From Callorhinus ursinus (Eukaryota; Chordata; Mammalia; Carnivora; Otariidae), in assembly GCF_003265705.1 (NCBI RefSeq), contig NW_020313045.1, forward strand, positions 3,117,746-3,181,745: a stretch of 64,000 bases of DNA, written 5' to 3'. Below the pieces are notes generated by a model. That model ran no database searches. It worked only from the letters and a program-made list of their open reading frames with translations, and was not told the DNA's origin. Positions 10,011 through 21,920 of this stretch are shown one piece after another. Numbering within the stretch: the stretch's first letter is position 1; each line of letters begins with the position of its first letter. The position numbers were made by a program, and so were the translations under genes.

Positions 10011-10370
10011 TAAACCACCCCAAAACTTAAAACAACTATTTTATTGCACACAATTCTGTGGGTCAGCAATCTGGGCTGGGTTTTAGCCCATCTCATCTGG
10101 GGTCACTTCTGGTTGCTTGTCTAGAGCTGGGTGTCTATGATGGCTTAACTCATGTTTCTGGTGATTGGTTCTTTGCTGTCAATGGGGTCACATGTCTCTC
10201 TAGGAGGCTAGCCTAGGCTTCTTTATATAGAGGCTGGGTTCTAAAAACAGTGAAAGAGAGAGAGAGAAAAATCCTAATTCACAAGTGCCTTTTGAACCTC
10301 TGCCCAGGACATGTTTGCTGACTGTCCTATTGGCCGAAGGAAGTCACATGACCAAGACAAGAGTCCCACT
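10010..10370 (-). repeat. LTR-like ancient relic
   Basis: It opens 'AGTAAACCACCCCAAAACTT' and continues 'CACAATTCTGTGGGTCAGCA', 'CATCTGGGGTCACTTCTGG', 'AGGAGGCTAGCCTAGGCTTC' and 'CTATTGGCCGAAGGAAGTC'. This order is common to many mammalian LTR-like repeats read in reverse complement. The family is not named with certainty. A short GAGAGA run at 10254-10267 lies inside it. Confidence 0.5.
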
Positions 10371-10849
10371 GGGATGACGTACACATGGGCGTAAATAGAA
10401 GGAGGCACGATTCACTGGGGACCATGACTGTATCCATCTACCACATGGGGATTTATCTGGCATGTATTTAGCATTCTCTAGAGATAAATGACACAGAAAA
10501 GGGAGTATGAATGTTTTATGCCCTCTGTGTCCTAATAGGGTTGTTGTCCCCAAGAAAGAGGCCATACATATTATAGTCATTCAAGGAGAATCTCCCCACA
10601 CAGGTTCCTTTTAGCTACTCGGTGCTTTGGGGCAGAAGTGGAGAGCCCTCATGACCAATGACACATGAATTGTTTCAATCTTGTCATAAGCTGAGAAGCA
10701 TGTAACAACTATTTCCCTTGACAGGACCCTAGACCAAATAAGCACCTCAGGAGTCTATGTCATTACTTTTCAGTGGCAAAGCCCAGATTCAAATTGTGCT
10801 TCTCCAAAGAGTTGTGTACATGCATTGCTGTACATCTGGATGTACTCTT

Positions 10850-11370
10850 GCAGAATTCCTCCCTACTTACTCTATCAATTACCAAGAGAGGATTGTTGAC
10901 ATCTCCAATGGTAACTGTGGATTTGTCTATTTCTCTTTTTAGACTGTTGGCTTTTGCTTCAGATATTTTGAAGCTCTGTTATCGGGCATATCTGTTTAGG
11001 ATTGTTAGATCTTCTCGATGATTTACCTTTTGTCATTAGACATTAGATACTATGATACTGTAATGTCAGAAATATCATTAGGAGATTCTGGGTAATTTCC
11101 CTGTTCTGAAGTCTACTTTGTCTAATATTATTAGCAAAGTCATTTCACCTTCTACTTAATTAGCGTTTACATGAAGTCTTTTTCCTATTCTTTTATTTTT
11201 AACCTATCTATATTCCTTTTCTCTGGCTGCTTTTGGGATTTTTTTTTTTTTAATCGTTGGCCTTCAGCAATTTGATGATGGGATTTTGGTGCAGTTCTCT
11301 TTAAATGCACTCAACTTCTGCTTCACTGAGCTTCTTGAATCCGTTGGTGTATGGACACCTGGATGAATGT
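10850..11370 (-). mobile_element. Old L1M fragment (ORF2 endonuclease region and adjacent ORF1-side sequence)
   Basis: Plus-strand wording 'TTGTTGACATCTCCAATGGT', 'GGATTTGTCTATTTCTC', 'TTTTGAAGCTCTGTTATC' and 'TCTGAAGTCTACTTTGTC' is the antisense of an ancient L1 ORF2 5' region. It is the same region seen near 2400-2700 in the younger L1. Further right, 'GCAATTTGATGATGGGATTT' and 'TGAGCTTCTTGAATCCGTTG' match the antisense ORF1 side, so part of the element between them is missing. Many stops in all frames. Confidence 0.75.
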
Positions 11371-11589
11371 TCTTTCCTTGTCAATCTTTTTAGTTTTTTT
11401 TTAATTGATTATTGACAGGCAAATTAGAAACAAATTTTGATTGCGCCAAGACACAAAAGAACAGAATATTGACTCACTAATTGTGGTTGGGACAGAAACA
11501 ACCAGTTTGATAAAAACCAGAAAGAGTCAATTCATCTAAGGATCAAAATTTTCTATCAGGACTCAGGATAGCTAGTTCTTATCTATACC

Positions 11590-11700
11590 TGCCAGTTGTA
11601 AGCTGTGTAATCCCGGGCAAGTACCTCACTTTCCCTGTCTTGAAAATGAGGGATTTGGGTCTTCTGAAGCCCCTTTCAACCCCCATATTTCAGTATTCCT
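11590..11700 (+). repeat. MIR SINE fragment
   Basis: 'AGCTGTGTAATCCCGGGCAA' and 'GTACCTCACTTTCCCTGTCT' followed by 'TGAAAATGAGG' give the MIR core in the forward direction. Confidence 0.7.
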
Positions 11701-13027
11701 TGAGTTAAGACAGCCTTTTCAAAGCATGCTTCAGAAAGCATGAATCTCATGTAATAATTTGGGAGAAAAGGGCCCTCCCCATTCGAAGATATTTGGGAAA
11801 CTTTGCCTATTATTGTATTTCACAGAATCTAAAATGCCAATAAATAAGGACATACCATTACTTTATGCTCAACCAAGAGAGACAAACTGCTGCCAACTAA
11901 ACCATGAAATAACTCTTCCCTAGAGCCTGGAATTTTTATTTTCTACTTATTGAAAGAGTTCTATAATATTTATGTAGATATATGTATTTTATCATAATCA
12001 CTCTTGGGTATTAAAGAAGAAAATTTAAACAAAGTAAGTTGCTTAGGCTCCCCTCATGTTGAACTGGACCCTCTGATCATTTGTTTGACTCCAAGTCATT
12101 GAAGTTTGTGGGTTTTGTTTTTTTTTTTTACAAAGTATCTTCTTCTCTGTCACCAGAGTTTGGATGCTGCAACATTTCTTAAAAACATGCTCCACTATTG
12201 TTTCTGGGATTTTTCTTCCAAGCCGCTGACAGCCACAAAGCAAATTTTAATGCATATGTTCGGGCACAGCTGTTTTCTGGCTGACTACAACTGTAAGATG
12301 CATTTTGATTTCAGAAATGCTAAAATGTGGGGAAAAAAGTACATTTTGGAATGAAGGAAATATGGTATAATCCCTTCTAGGATATGCATAATGCATGATG
12401 CATATTTAAGGCTCTGAGATATCCTGCACTAAAAAAAAAAAAGTCTGTTTAACTATTTATCCCAGTGTTTCCCAAACTTAACTGACCCTGGAATATGGGC
12501 CTAATCCTAATATTTTCAGGGCCTTGGAAGAGTATAAAGGGAAACCTATACACCAACATCTAAATAGTCTAAGTTATAAATTAAGCTAACAAAATGTTAT
12601 GTAATATATACTATATCCTACTATTTTGACAAATATACCTTACTAATTACCTGGAAATCCAGGTTTGAATTCAGAATTCTTGAACACCTTGGACTTCTGT
12701 ATGGGGAGAGCTTGGCCCCCAGCCCATGGTCTTTTCTGTCTTCCATACCCACCACTGGTTGTGTCCCGCCCTACAAGGAGCCCTTGATACATGTCTGTGA
12801 ACACTCCAGTTGTGCATCCACATCCAAGTTCCTTCTCCACGAGTGTGGGAGCTATCTGGGTATGCAGAGTGTGGGCTAGAAGGAGCAGTGTGGGTTCTGA
12901 GTAGACATGTCCCCTTGGACCTGTGGACTCCTTGTCCAAAAGGGCATAGCTTAGAGAGGGCCAGAGTAGGCGTCTGCCACTTAAGACCCAGATCAGGGGC
13001 CTCTCTTGCATGGGCCCAAGGATGCGG
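11700..13027. other. Mostly unique sequence
   Basis: AT-rich from 11900 to 12060 and around 12560-12650. A possible worn hAT-type end, 'CAGTGTTTCCCAAACTTA', lies at about 12463. A repeated ATGCAT motif sits at 12385-12405. No exon-like structure seen. The 122- and 129-codon frames near 12640-13200 overlap a SINE and have no family features. Confidence 0.45.
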
Positions 13028-13043
13028 TTGCTGGAATGTTTTT

Positions 13044-13246
13044 TGTTTTTTTTTTTTAAAGATTTTATTTATTTATTTGACAGAGAGAGACACAGCAAGA
13101 GAGGGAACACAAGCAGGGGGAGTGGGAGAGGGAGAAGCAGGCTTCCCGCCGAGCAGGGAGCCCGATGCGGGGCTCGATCCCAGGACCCTGGGATCATGAC
13201 ATGAGCCGAAGGCAGTTGCTTAACAACTGAACCACCCAGGCGCCCC
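13044..13246 (-). mobile_element. SINEC (Can-SINE) with 16-bp target-site duplication
   Basis: Read in reverse complement it has the tRNA-Lys-like head (GGGGCGCCTGGGTGGTTCAG), 'GACCCTGGGATCGAGCCCC'-type middle wording, a CT-rich body and an AAATAAATAAAATC tail. TTGCTGGAATGTTTTT occurs at 13028-13043 and again at 13247-13262, an exact 16-bp target duplication typical of L1-driven insertion. The body wording is of the arctoid carnivore type. Open frames through it are SINE artefacts. Confidence 0.95.
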
Positions 13247-13262
13247 TTGCTGGAATGTTTTT

Positions 13263-13392
13263 ATCACATAACACCTACCAACATCCCATGGAATAGGCAA
13301 CATTTTCCAAGAGCTCCCCTGAAGGTGGGTGGTTCTATTGATGAATATGCTTAGACTTTCTTTCCCTGTCTTTTTCTCTCCTCTTCCCTCCT
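13263..13392. other. Short unique spacer between two SINECs
   Basis: Unique sequence with a pyrimidine-rich end (13370-13392) leading into the next SINE tail. Confidence 0.5.
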
Positions 13393-13401
13393 CCACTGTT
13401 T

Positions 13402-13614
13402 TTTTTTTTTTTAAGATTTATTTTTTTATTTGAGGGAGAGAGAGAGAGAGAATGGGGGTGGGGAGAGGGATAGAGGGAGAGAGAGAATCTCAGGCAGATG
13501 GCTCACTGAGCACAGAGCCCGGTGCAGTGCTTGACCTCATGACCCTGAGACCATGACCTGAGCCCAAACTAAGAGTTGGACACTCAACTGACTGAGCCAC
13601 CCAAGGTGCGCCCA
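13402..13614 (-). mobile_element. SINEC (Can-SINE), second copy in the same orientation
   Basis: The poly-T tail side is at 13402-13412, then a purine-rich (GA)n body, then 'GACCATGACCTGAGCCCAAA' and 'CAACTGACTGAGCCACCCAA' as the reversed head. CCACTGTTT at 13393-13401 and 13615-13623 forms a 9-bp target duplication. More diverged than the copy 150 bp to the left. Confidence 0.9.
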
Positions 13615-13744
13615 CCACTGTTTGTTTTAAACCTCTTCTTTAGTTGATTAATAGCATCCAATTTTTGTAATACCTTCCCCCCCTTCCGAAGACATCCCTA
13701 ACCTTTCCTCTCTATCACATCCTTAGGAGGAACTGGGGGCAGTA

Positions 13745-13860
13745 ATGAGTACCCTCTTTGGCAGTTGAGGAAGCAGGGGCACAGGGCAGTAAAATGACTG
13801 GCCCATGCCACTGAGGGCAGTGACTGTGTTAGCCTCGACCTCCTGACTCTGCTTTATCAC
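13745..13860 (-). repeat. Weak MIR fragment
   Basis: 'GCAGTTGAGGAAGCAGGGGC' and 'AAATGACTGGCCCATGCCAC' resemble the reversed MIR 'gatgaggaaactgaggc...gtaacttgcccaaggtcac' segment. Worn. Confidence 0.5.
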
Positions 13861-13864
13861 TGCG

Positions 13865-14235
13865 CAAGAGAAGAAATCAGTGACACCTTACCTGTTAAGA
13901 GTGTGATCGCATGCATTCATGGATATCTATGACAAGTACCTAATTGTAATGTCTGTGCAGGGAGATGTGCATGGGGGGATGCAGAGGGTTTAAGCCAAAG
14001 AAGAGCAGGGATCTGAAAATAATAAACAAAATTCCCTAACTCAGTCACCTCTGTTTCCAAATCTATTGCACAAAAATCTTGATATCGATTCAAGTTAAAT
14101 GAAGGGAATTTATTTTACCATCTGGAACAGCTTCTTGGCCCTCTGAGATGTGTGAAAAGAGGAACTCTACCGATGGAATGGAGACAAAATTCTGTAAAGT
14201 TGGGCCATTACTCTGTAGAGAGTGGCTAAGAACAG
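13865..14235. other. Unique sequence
   Basis: No supported gene, RNA or repeat. Confidence 0.5.
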
Positions 14236-14261
14236 GTGTGTGTGTGTATGTGTGTGTGTGT
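14236..14261 (+). repeat. (TG)n microsatellite, interrupted
   Basis: TGTGTGTGTATGTGTGTGTG-type run with a single TA interruption. Confidence 0.85.
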
Positions 14262-16434
14262 TTCGCAAGTATGAACAATAAGCACCTATTTACAGGTACA
14301 ACCCCCACCCTCACCCCAAGGCAAGTTCTTAATTCTATAAATAAAAGGAGAGAGATTTTCCTTCCTCTTTTCTAGAAGTCTGTGCTCTTGAAGTCTTATC
14401 TTCTAGATGAGTAGAAGCTGGCCTTTGGAAGTCCTTGTAACTCTCCTTCTGTTTGGTGTTTGACCACAGAGATGAACATTCCCAGGTGAAGCACCCTGCT
14501 CTGTTCAACCCAACTGCGCAAGTTCACCCAGACTGACAACACTGGTAAGGTCCTTCTGTTTTTCATAAGGTTTGGAAAGCAAAACTCCCCTTTCAGGGGT
14601 TTTATGTACCTCCAACCACAGTTGTGCTGTGTCAGCCAGCTCCATACACCCCTGTTACAACAGGAGCCCGAAGAATGCTAATTTCTTTTCTGTGTGGTAC
14701 TTAAAATTCTAACTCTGAGCCAGTTCACACCACAACGAGACTAGTTATTAAGCTGGTGTCAGTAACACCTCAGATTCCATCGTATCTTTATGAACTATGG
14801 TATATTAATTGGGGTCTCTAATGCTGTTGTTGGTGAGAATTCTAAAGCACAATTAGTATTAATAGCCGCTGTAATTGACAAGAACACTTTTGTGGCTTCT
14901 CTAAAATGCTTTTTCCCTTCCATTGAAAGCCACCACACATGTATGTGTAATCAGGAAACCTGGGGAGGACAGAGGACTAGTGTAATTAGAGTGACAGGTG
15001 ACAGATTTAGCCTTTCAAATTAAGACCTAGAGTTAACACTGCTTTTATCCCCCAGTCTCTAATCTAGTGGTATTATTTGCATGACTATAACCCTCTCCAA
15101 GACTATGCAGGTGTTCTATATGACTGATATTTACTTTAAATATATGTCAAATATCAAAGAGCTGAAAGAAATTCAAATGCAATTTGTACTTATCGAGAGG
15201 TGGGTGGTTAAGGCCAGAGATACTATTTATCTTTTGATTTCTGCCCTCATCTTTATGAATAAATAAGAATATGACTCTCTGGGAAAATGCTATCCATAGG
15301 GGAAAAGTCAATAGTAAGCACGTGCTTTATACTGTAGGAACCCGTATTTTTTCCTTGCACCTTCTGAAGGAATGAGTCAGTGGTGATTTTCTTGTATGAC
15401 CCAGCTGCACTCAAATGCTCCATGAAATGGTTTCATAACCTTAAGGAATTATTCTCACTGATTTTTCAGGCTACCCTCCCCATTGCCTTGCTCCATGATT
15501 TACGTAGTAATGCTCTTGAGATAAATGGTATGTCCCACCTGAATAAAATATCAACTCTTGGAACGGAAGGAAGATAGAGACGTTTGGGGGGAATATAAGA
15601 GAATTCAAGTCAAGAATAGAGACTGTAAGATAAGAATTCTGGAAAGGTGATTGTCCACAAGGTGGGATGGAGAACACAAAGACACCTGAAAGGAACAACA
15701 CTTCCTTTTGGGCACTAATGCTTTTCTACAATGGAACAGCAAAACTAGTGCATCCAAGAAACATTTCGGGCCATCACCCTGAGGGTTTTACATTTGTTTG
15801 CTTATTTGCTTGTTGACCTGATTATTTCAATGAAAACCCAGTCCAAGGTGGTTTTTGTATGTTTGTTTGTTTGCTGTTCATAGGATCTGATCAAATGGAC
15901 TGCTTTGTGATTTTTAAGACACCTAGAGAAGACAGCAGAAATGAGAGTCATGTCTTAGATGAATAGAGCAGTCCTTCCTAAATATTTCCAGCTCACTGTC
16001 TTGCAGGCACATGGTAGGATTATACTTTCTGTTCCTCTAATTGTTGGATGGAGCCGTGTACCAGCCCAGGCCAATGAGGTGTAAGTGAAAGTGATGTTTG
16101 TCTTTTCTAGGCTGGAATGTCTCATTTGTGGTGCAAGACTGTCCAGAGTTTCCTTTGGCCCTGGCACAGTGGCCAGCAAGATTTGGGGGAAGTGGGAGTG
16201 GCTGCTCCATCTGCCTACAACCCTGAATGACTTCAGTGACAAATGACATGAGCTCCTCAATTGACCTAGGATGGGTGTGCCTTCTGAATGACCGCTATGG
16301 CTCCAAGTCCCTGAGCTTTTGGAATTGCTTGTTACTAGAGCATATTCTAGCCTATTCTGATGTTATGTAGTCAGCTTGAGACCCAGTTTAATGCACAAAC
16401 TGCAAGGATTGTTCTGGCTACAGAAGTATGTCTT
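14262..16434. other. Long unique block
   Basis: About 2.2 kb with no confident repeat. A run of TTTG/TTGC-rich words lies at 15793-15875. The segment 14770-15010 has TAATTGG/AATTAG-rich content of the sort seen in non-coding regulatory DNA. No exon with plausible splice sites and coding bias recognised. Confidence 0.5.
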
Positions 16435-16467
16435 AGTTGGGATTTTCCAGAGAAACTGATTAATAGG

Positions 16468-16514
<47 letters not shown>

Positions 16515-16975
16515 GAGATTTATTATAAGAAATTGGCTCACATGATTATAGAGGCTGAGAAGTCTCAAAAATCTACAGCCAGCAAGCTGGAGACCCAGGA
16601 GATCCAAAGATATAGTTCCAGTTTGAGTCCAAAAGCCTGAGAACCAGGGATGCTAATGGTGTAAATTCTGGTCTAAAAGCCAGCAGGCTTGAGATCCAAG
16701 AAGAGCCAATATGTCAGTTCAAGTCTGAAGGTAGGAAAAGACATATGCGCCACCTCAAGCTCTCAAATTCAGCCTTTTTGTTCTCGTCAGGCCTTCAACT
16801 GATTGGGTGGGTCCCATCTGCAGTAGGGAAGGCAATCTGCTTTATTCTGTCTACCAATTCAAATGTTAATCTCACCCTAAAACACCCTTACAGACACACT
16901 CAAAAAAAATGTTTGACCAAATATCTGGGCACCCTATGGCCCAGGTGAGTTGAGGCATAAAATTAACTGTCATGA
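16435..16975 (-). mobile_element. LTR-like ancient element (copy 1 of a pair) containing a (TG)n run
   Basis: It begins 'AGTTGGGATTTTCCAGAGAA', then 'AGAAATTGGCTCACATGATT', 'CAGCAAGCTGGAGACCCAGG', 'GCCTTTTTGTTCTCGTCAGG' and 'TTACAGACACACTC', and ends 'AAAATTAACTGTCATGAG'. The same order occurs at 30590-31062. The wording matches a widespread mammalian LTR family whose forward version ends in an AATAAA-bearing part and 'TCTGGAGAACCCTGACTAATACA'. A MaLR-type assignment is likely but not certain. Confidence 0.6.
16469..16510 (+). repeat. (TG)21 microsatellite
   Basis: Uninterrupted TG dinucleotides, grown at the position where the related copy at 30.6 kb has an (AT)-rich 'ATATCTATATAGATATAC' run. 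Likely polymorphic. Confidence 0.95.
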
Positions 16976-16979
16976 GATG

Positions 16980-19900
16980 CATTTGAGGCATAGTGGAAAA
17001 CAAATTCATTCTATGGTGAACAAATCTAGGAGCCAATAGAGAGTAAAGGAATTGGTGTTAAGATCAGTCCATTTGGCCAATGAGACTCCAAAGACCATTT
17101 CAGTGCAGGAGGGACAAATGCCTATAGCTTATCTGTAAAAGCCTTACTATATAACTGCCCCTATTCCAATGCCAGTGTGTGTTTCCAGCTTGTATCTTTC
17201 CAGGGTACACAGGATTTATATAGCTCTGATCTTGGATTTGTTCCCTCCTGTGTTTTTTTGAAGGATGGGGGAAGGTCTTTATTTCCCTCTTAGAAAGTCT
17301 GCTTATTTGGGTCTTAAAGTTGACTTTTTGGCAAAATGTTGCCAAGAGGACAATTCCCTGAGAAAACAAAACAAACTGACTGTAAATTGGAGAGTCTGCC
17401 TCACAGATCACAGCACCCACCAGCTATGGTTATTCTCACTTTCCTTACACATACTTCCACTAGTCTCCAAAGAGAGGTTGGCTTTCTGTGGACTTGAAGA
17501 GAATGTCGAAAGAAGGCTTAACTCTTAAGACTCGGGTTAGGCTCTAAAGGTATAAGGCAAGAAGTGTGTATAATCAAAAATTTCATTGAAAAATATTTTA
17601 AACTCACCAGGACATATAGCAAATCTGGTTTGGGGCATACAGTATTAGACCCTGATAAGTCCAGAATGTCCATATTCACCTTGAAGTGTTGGACTCATGG
17701 TTTCTTGAGTTGAATAGATCTTGATTTTCTTGAGAAAGAATAGTTGGCTTATGTTTAGGGACCATATTATATTAAAAACTTGTTTTATTTCTCCCTGAGC
17801 ACATTCAACTGACTTTGTGGAAACTGCATGTTTGTATGTGGCGATTCCACTGGTCTGCCTGCTTGTATGGCCACATTCGCATTAAAAAAGCTCAATTTAG
17901 AAGCCAGTGTGGACTAGCACATGAAGTTTCAAACTTCTTGGCATTCTTTGGTAGACTTCTGCCCATCTTAGATGTCCTGAAAGGTCACTAGAGCAACAAC
18001 CCCAAGGAACCACTCTAGTGGCAGATTTTCAACAATTAGCTTTGAGCTCAACTTCTTGTTAAGTGAAAGTGATTAAAAAGGATTTCAAGCATGCAGCCCA
18101 TGACGGCTGAAAGTGGCAGATGGTGTGAGCTAGTACATTATGTCAAGGAATCCATGTACATTTTTGCAACCATTTACAGCTCTTGGTACATATTAATACT
18201 CCCAGAATGCTGTCATCACACGAGCCTGGCCAGCTGACCCTTGTCAAATGTGCCATTTCTTTTTCATTTCCAAAAAGCTTCAATTCGGTTGTATTTTTCT
18301 ATCCTCTCCTAGGAGAATCTTGTTTGGAGGGGTTTTTGTTTTGTTTTGTTTTTTTGAAGAATTCAAGGCATTCAGAATTACTCTTTAAGAGTCTCTTGTT
18401 TTATCTATGTCTCATTTGTCTGGGATAGGTGTTGGGGGCTGGGGAACTTTTACTCCCTGGCTGCTGTATCTATTTAAGTGACCCCCCCCCCACCCCACCA
18501 CAATAAGATCTCAGGGAAGACAGGCAATGTGGGTTTGCAAATTTCAGTTTATCTTATTGGCCCTATAGCCACTGTAGTAGTGGAAGCACACATTTCTGCC
18601 TAATCCAGGTGGGGCCTGTCCTATAGTGTGCTGCTGAATTTGCAGAGGAAAAGGTCTAAAGCCTGAGCTTGCCTTGACCCAGTAAAAGGCCCAAGCCACT
18701 GCTTACTCACACTGACAGTTTTGGAGCAATCCCTTCATTTGCAAAATGTCTGGCAATACTGTAAAAATATCCCCACCTTGGTCTAACATCTAGCTCATCT
18801 CTTAATTCACACAAAGCTGTTTTGCAGTTTGGGGCAGTTTTGCCAAAGGACTTCCTTGAGTGTGACCACCGTTTCTCATACTTGACAAACCATGGAAGCC
18901 TGAGCCAATCAGTAGAGCCTGCTCTCTATCGATGGTTGGGGTACAAGCAGGGCATTGGTGACGGTAAGCCATTTCCAGGGCATTTCTTTGGATTTCTTGA
19001 GCTGTTTGGGTTCTAGCTGTAGAGATACTATGGCCATGGTAGGGGGGAATGCTCCTGGGCAACCAAGAGCAGAAAATGAGGCTGTCATGCTTTCAGGGTG
19101 ACACTTGAGAGTCACTCTCTGCTGGAAGGTGGCAGTGGACGACCTCAAGGGGGCTGATTCACAGGTTGGTTAAGTAACCCTGAGGATCCCTCATAATATC
19201 TGAGGAGAAACCCCTAGGGAAAGGCTGGACTTCAGCTAACCTGAGCTTATGGGGACTTGGATTCACTATAGTTTGAATACTAAAAGAAAAGTAATTTGGC
19301 TGGTACCGGGTCCTTCTATCTTTCTACCCAGCTTCTATCTGGTCCAGAGCTCATTCTCATGTCTTCTCTCCTCGAACTCATCTCATTTTAACAATAGTCA
19401 TCTATAGTCTCTGGAAGGGTCTACATAGCAGAACAAATTAGTCATGAATAAGACCGGACAGCCCAGACCTTGTGAAATGTACCAATGCCTGGCTCTTTTG
19501 TGGCTGTCTTTTGAGACCTGGGTGACAAGATGACATCCAGCGGGTGGAAAGAGTGTTTTTCTCTGAAGGAAATGAATGTTCCCACTGTCAATCATCCAGG
19601 GAAGTGATTAATCTCAGGCAGAAACTGAGAAAGCTTTGTATGCCAAGCCGGTAATGAAGGTTGTAAAGTTACAGTGCTCATCAGGGGCATTAATGTTCTA
19701 ACTGTGTTACCTGGGGCAGGTCCCACGGGAAGTGGATCAAGGCGGTCAAATTTAGCTGGTGCATTGTGAAAGGGTGGAGCCCTGAGAAGTGGAGGTGAAT
19801 CATGAGTCCTCAGGGCAAATCTGAGATAGAAAAAGAAAGACTTGGCTGACAAACAGCACAGTCTCTCCTCCGTTTTGCTGCTGGCTAGCCTTGACAATCA

Positions 19901-20408
19901 GCAGATAAGCGCTTGAGCATCTATTCAGTAGATACCTGTTGGGTTATTTGTTCCTTAACTCACACTTCCACCAGGCATTTCTAATGACCAGAGAACCCGA
20001 GAGCAGCTCCCTATCTGGTTTTATTTGGGAAGCAAATGGAGCTCACTGGAAAACAGGTCATACAGCATGCCAGGTACTGAACCGAGAACTTCCCCTGCAT
20101 TCATTTATGCCAGTTATCCCTACAAGGTCAGCACCCTCTTCAGGACAACTACAACATTTGTAGGGCACAGCGCAAAAGGAAAATGTGAGACTCTTTGTTT
20201 GGAAATTACTTAGAATTTCAAGATGGGGACAACAGAGTGCTAAACCAGATGGGAGCTCTGCTAAGCGCTGGGTTCTGTGCACCTGCAGACGTCCCCGTCT
20301 ATGAATGAAGCTGGCCTTGACTACTGTTTCCCATTTGCAGATGATTTAACCAAGGTATAAAGCAGTTCCCACTATGCATAAGTATGTTAAACCATCACAT
20401 TGTACGCT
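16980..20408. other. Long unique block (about 3.4 kb)
   Basis: No exon or confident repeat. Small features: a 'TTTTGTTTTGTTTTG' run at about 18329-18350, and a 13-C homopolymer-like run at 18482-18494. A weak MIR-like word set lies at 20100-20165 ('AGTTATCCCTACAAGGTCAG'). Open frames of 60-101 codons here are short, overlap on both strands and lack domain features. Confidence 0.5.
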
Positions 20409-20423
20409 TTAAAAAAAATCATG

Positions 20424-20546
20424 GTGGGGCGCCTGGGTGGCTCAGTCTGTTAAGCATCCGACTCTTGGTCTCAGCTCAGGTCTTGATCTCAGGGTTGTGA
20501 GTTCAAGCTATCCGTTGGGCTCCATGCTACTGGACATGGAGCCTAC
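20424..20546 (+). mobile_element. SINEC (Can-SINE), short copy with target-site duplication
   Basis: Head GTGGGGCGCCTGGGTGGCTC, then 'CTTGATCTCAGGGTTGTGAG', 'GGGCTCCATGCTACTGGACA' and 'GGAGCCTACTT'. The CT-rich body and AATAAA tail are missing. The 15-mer TTAAAAAAAATCATG at 20409-20423 is repeated at 20547-20561. This is an older, shorter carnivore SINEC subtype. Confidence 0.9.
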
Positions 20547-20564
20547 TTAAAAAAAATCATGTTG

Positions 20565-21472
20565 TTCAACTTAAATATATATAGTTTTAATCTGTCAATC
20601 ATACCTCAAAAAAGCTGTGTGGTGGGGAGCCAAAACAAAGAAGCTACGGCAATGAGGAAATTTCTGGAAACTACTTTCGGTCAGAAGCATTAGCTGCCAC
20701 CAGCGGGCCTGGCCTGGAGGGACTCATAATTCCCACACAAAACACTCTCTCCTCACACTGTCTTCCACCCTCATTTAGGGACCATAAACATTGCGACAGC
20801 TACTGATTGGTTTGAGGCCATCAACATGAGTTTACAAAAGGGGAGGTCATGCCTAATCAGCATGATTAATATCGCCTGTGAAGTGTCTTGCTGCCGCGCA
20901 AGGGAACGAAGGCACTGGAATGCGCTTGGGCTCTGAGGAAGGCTCTTGGTCCAGAAGACAGGCAAAGTTGTGGGGGTGAAATTGGGAACTGCCTGCGTTC
21001 TACTGACAACAGAGCCAGCCTGTCAAAGGCTCCTGTGGAGCCAGTAGCTAAGAGGTCCCGATTCACAGAGAATTCTTCAGTCTCTCACCCCGCCAACTCC
21101 CAGGGAACGCAGACTGCCCCCCCCCGACAAACTGTCCCCAAAGGCCTTGCTTCTGTGCTGACATCCCTCACCCGCTCTTTTACTTTGTTTGGGAAAGGGG
21201 TGGCGCTGTGTTCAGAGAAATCAAATCCCAAGTGTGGTTAGAGCTGACGTCTAGAAACTAACTCCTACACCAAGACTCCTGTAAAGTCAGTGCTCAATGC
21301 CATTAACCCAAACTGAGAAAGGTGGAGGTTTACTATCACAGCCCAATGGAGACTACACTGCAGGCAAGTGGTGTGCATTAGATTTCTCCACCTCTCTCCA
21401 TGCACTGAGATGGATTTGGTCAGTTATCTTAAAAGGCAGAGTGAGTGGGATGGACACACATCTGTGCCTAGA
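20565..21472. other. Unique sequence with a few CpGs
   Basis: 'TGCTGCCGCGCAAGGGAACG' at 20889 is a local CpG cluster. A 117-codon frame (20888-21241) has low-complexity composition and no family features. Nothing functional can be supported. Confidence 0.45.
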
Positions 21473-21920
21473 CCAGGACTCAGCAAACTTCTGTGAAAGG
21501 CTAGATGGTAAGTATCTTAGACTTTGTGGGCCTTATGACCTATGTGTCAACCAGTCAGCTCTGCTGGTTGGGCGGGAAAGCAACCACAGACAATATGTAA
21601 ATGAATGAATGTGTCTGTGTTCCAATAAAACTTTATTTATTTTTTTAAATATTTATTTTTGAGAGAGAGAGGGTGCATGCATGTGGGTGTGAAAGTAGGG
21701 AAGGGGCAGAGGGAGAGAGCAAGAGAATCTCAAGCAGATTCCCCACTGAGCACGAACCTGATGTGGGGCTCGATCCCAGGACCCTGAGACCATGACCTGA
21801 GCCAAGCCCGAGTCAGATGCTCAGCTGACTGAGACACTCAGGTGTTCCTCCAATAAAACTTGTAAGAACAGGTGATGGGCTGCATTTGGCCCAGGGCCAT
21901 AACTTGCCGGCCCATCATCT
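21473..21920 (+). mobile_element. hAT-type DNA transposon relic, split by a SINEC
   Basis: 'GGACTCAGCAAACTTCTGTG' is a worn form of the terminal 'CAGgGGTCGGCAAACTTTTTCTGT'. It continues 'TAGACTTTGTGGGCCTTATG', 'TGTTCCAATAAAACTT' and, after the SINEC, 'TGGGCTGCATTTGGCCCAGG' and 'GCCATAACTTGCCGGCCC'. A second copy is at 45113-45450. Non-autonomous; no transposase. Confidence 0.65.
21634..21848 (-). mobile_element. SINEC (Can-SINE) inside the hAT relic
   Basis: Tail side 'TATTTATTTTTTTAAATATT', a (GA)n-rich body, 'GATGTGGGGCTCGATCCCAG', 'GACCATGACCTGAGCCAAGC', reversed head 'TGACTGAGACACTCAGGTGT'. TCCAATAAAACTT is present at 21621-21633 and 21849-21861, an exact 13-bp target duplication. The target itself is an AATAAA word of the host transposon. 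Confidence 0.93.

Noticed and set aside
10850..11370. Possible continuation of the 1-5635 L1
   Set aside because: It is much more diverged, lies beyond the intact 5' end of the young L1 and matches an older L1M lineage.
12643..13204. 122-, 129- and 64-codon frames
   Set aside because: They overlap a SINEC or its flanks on opposite strands and have no family features.
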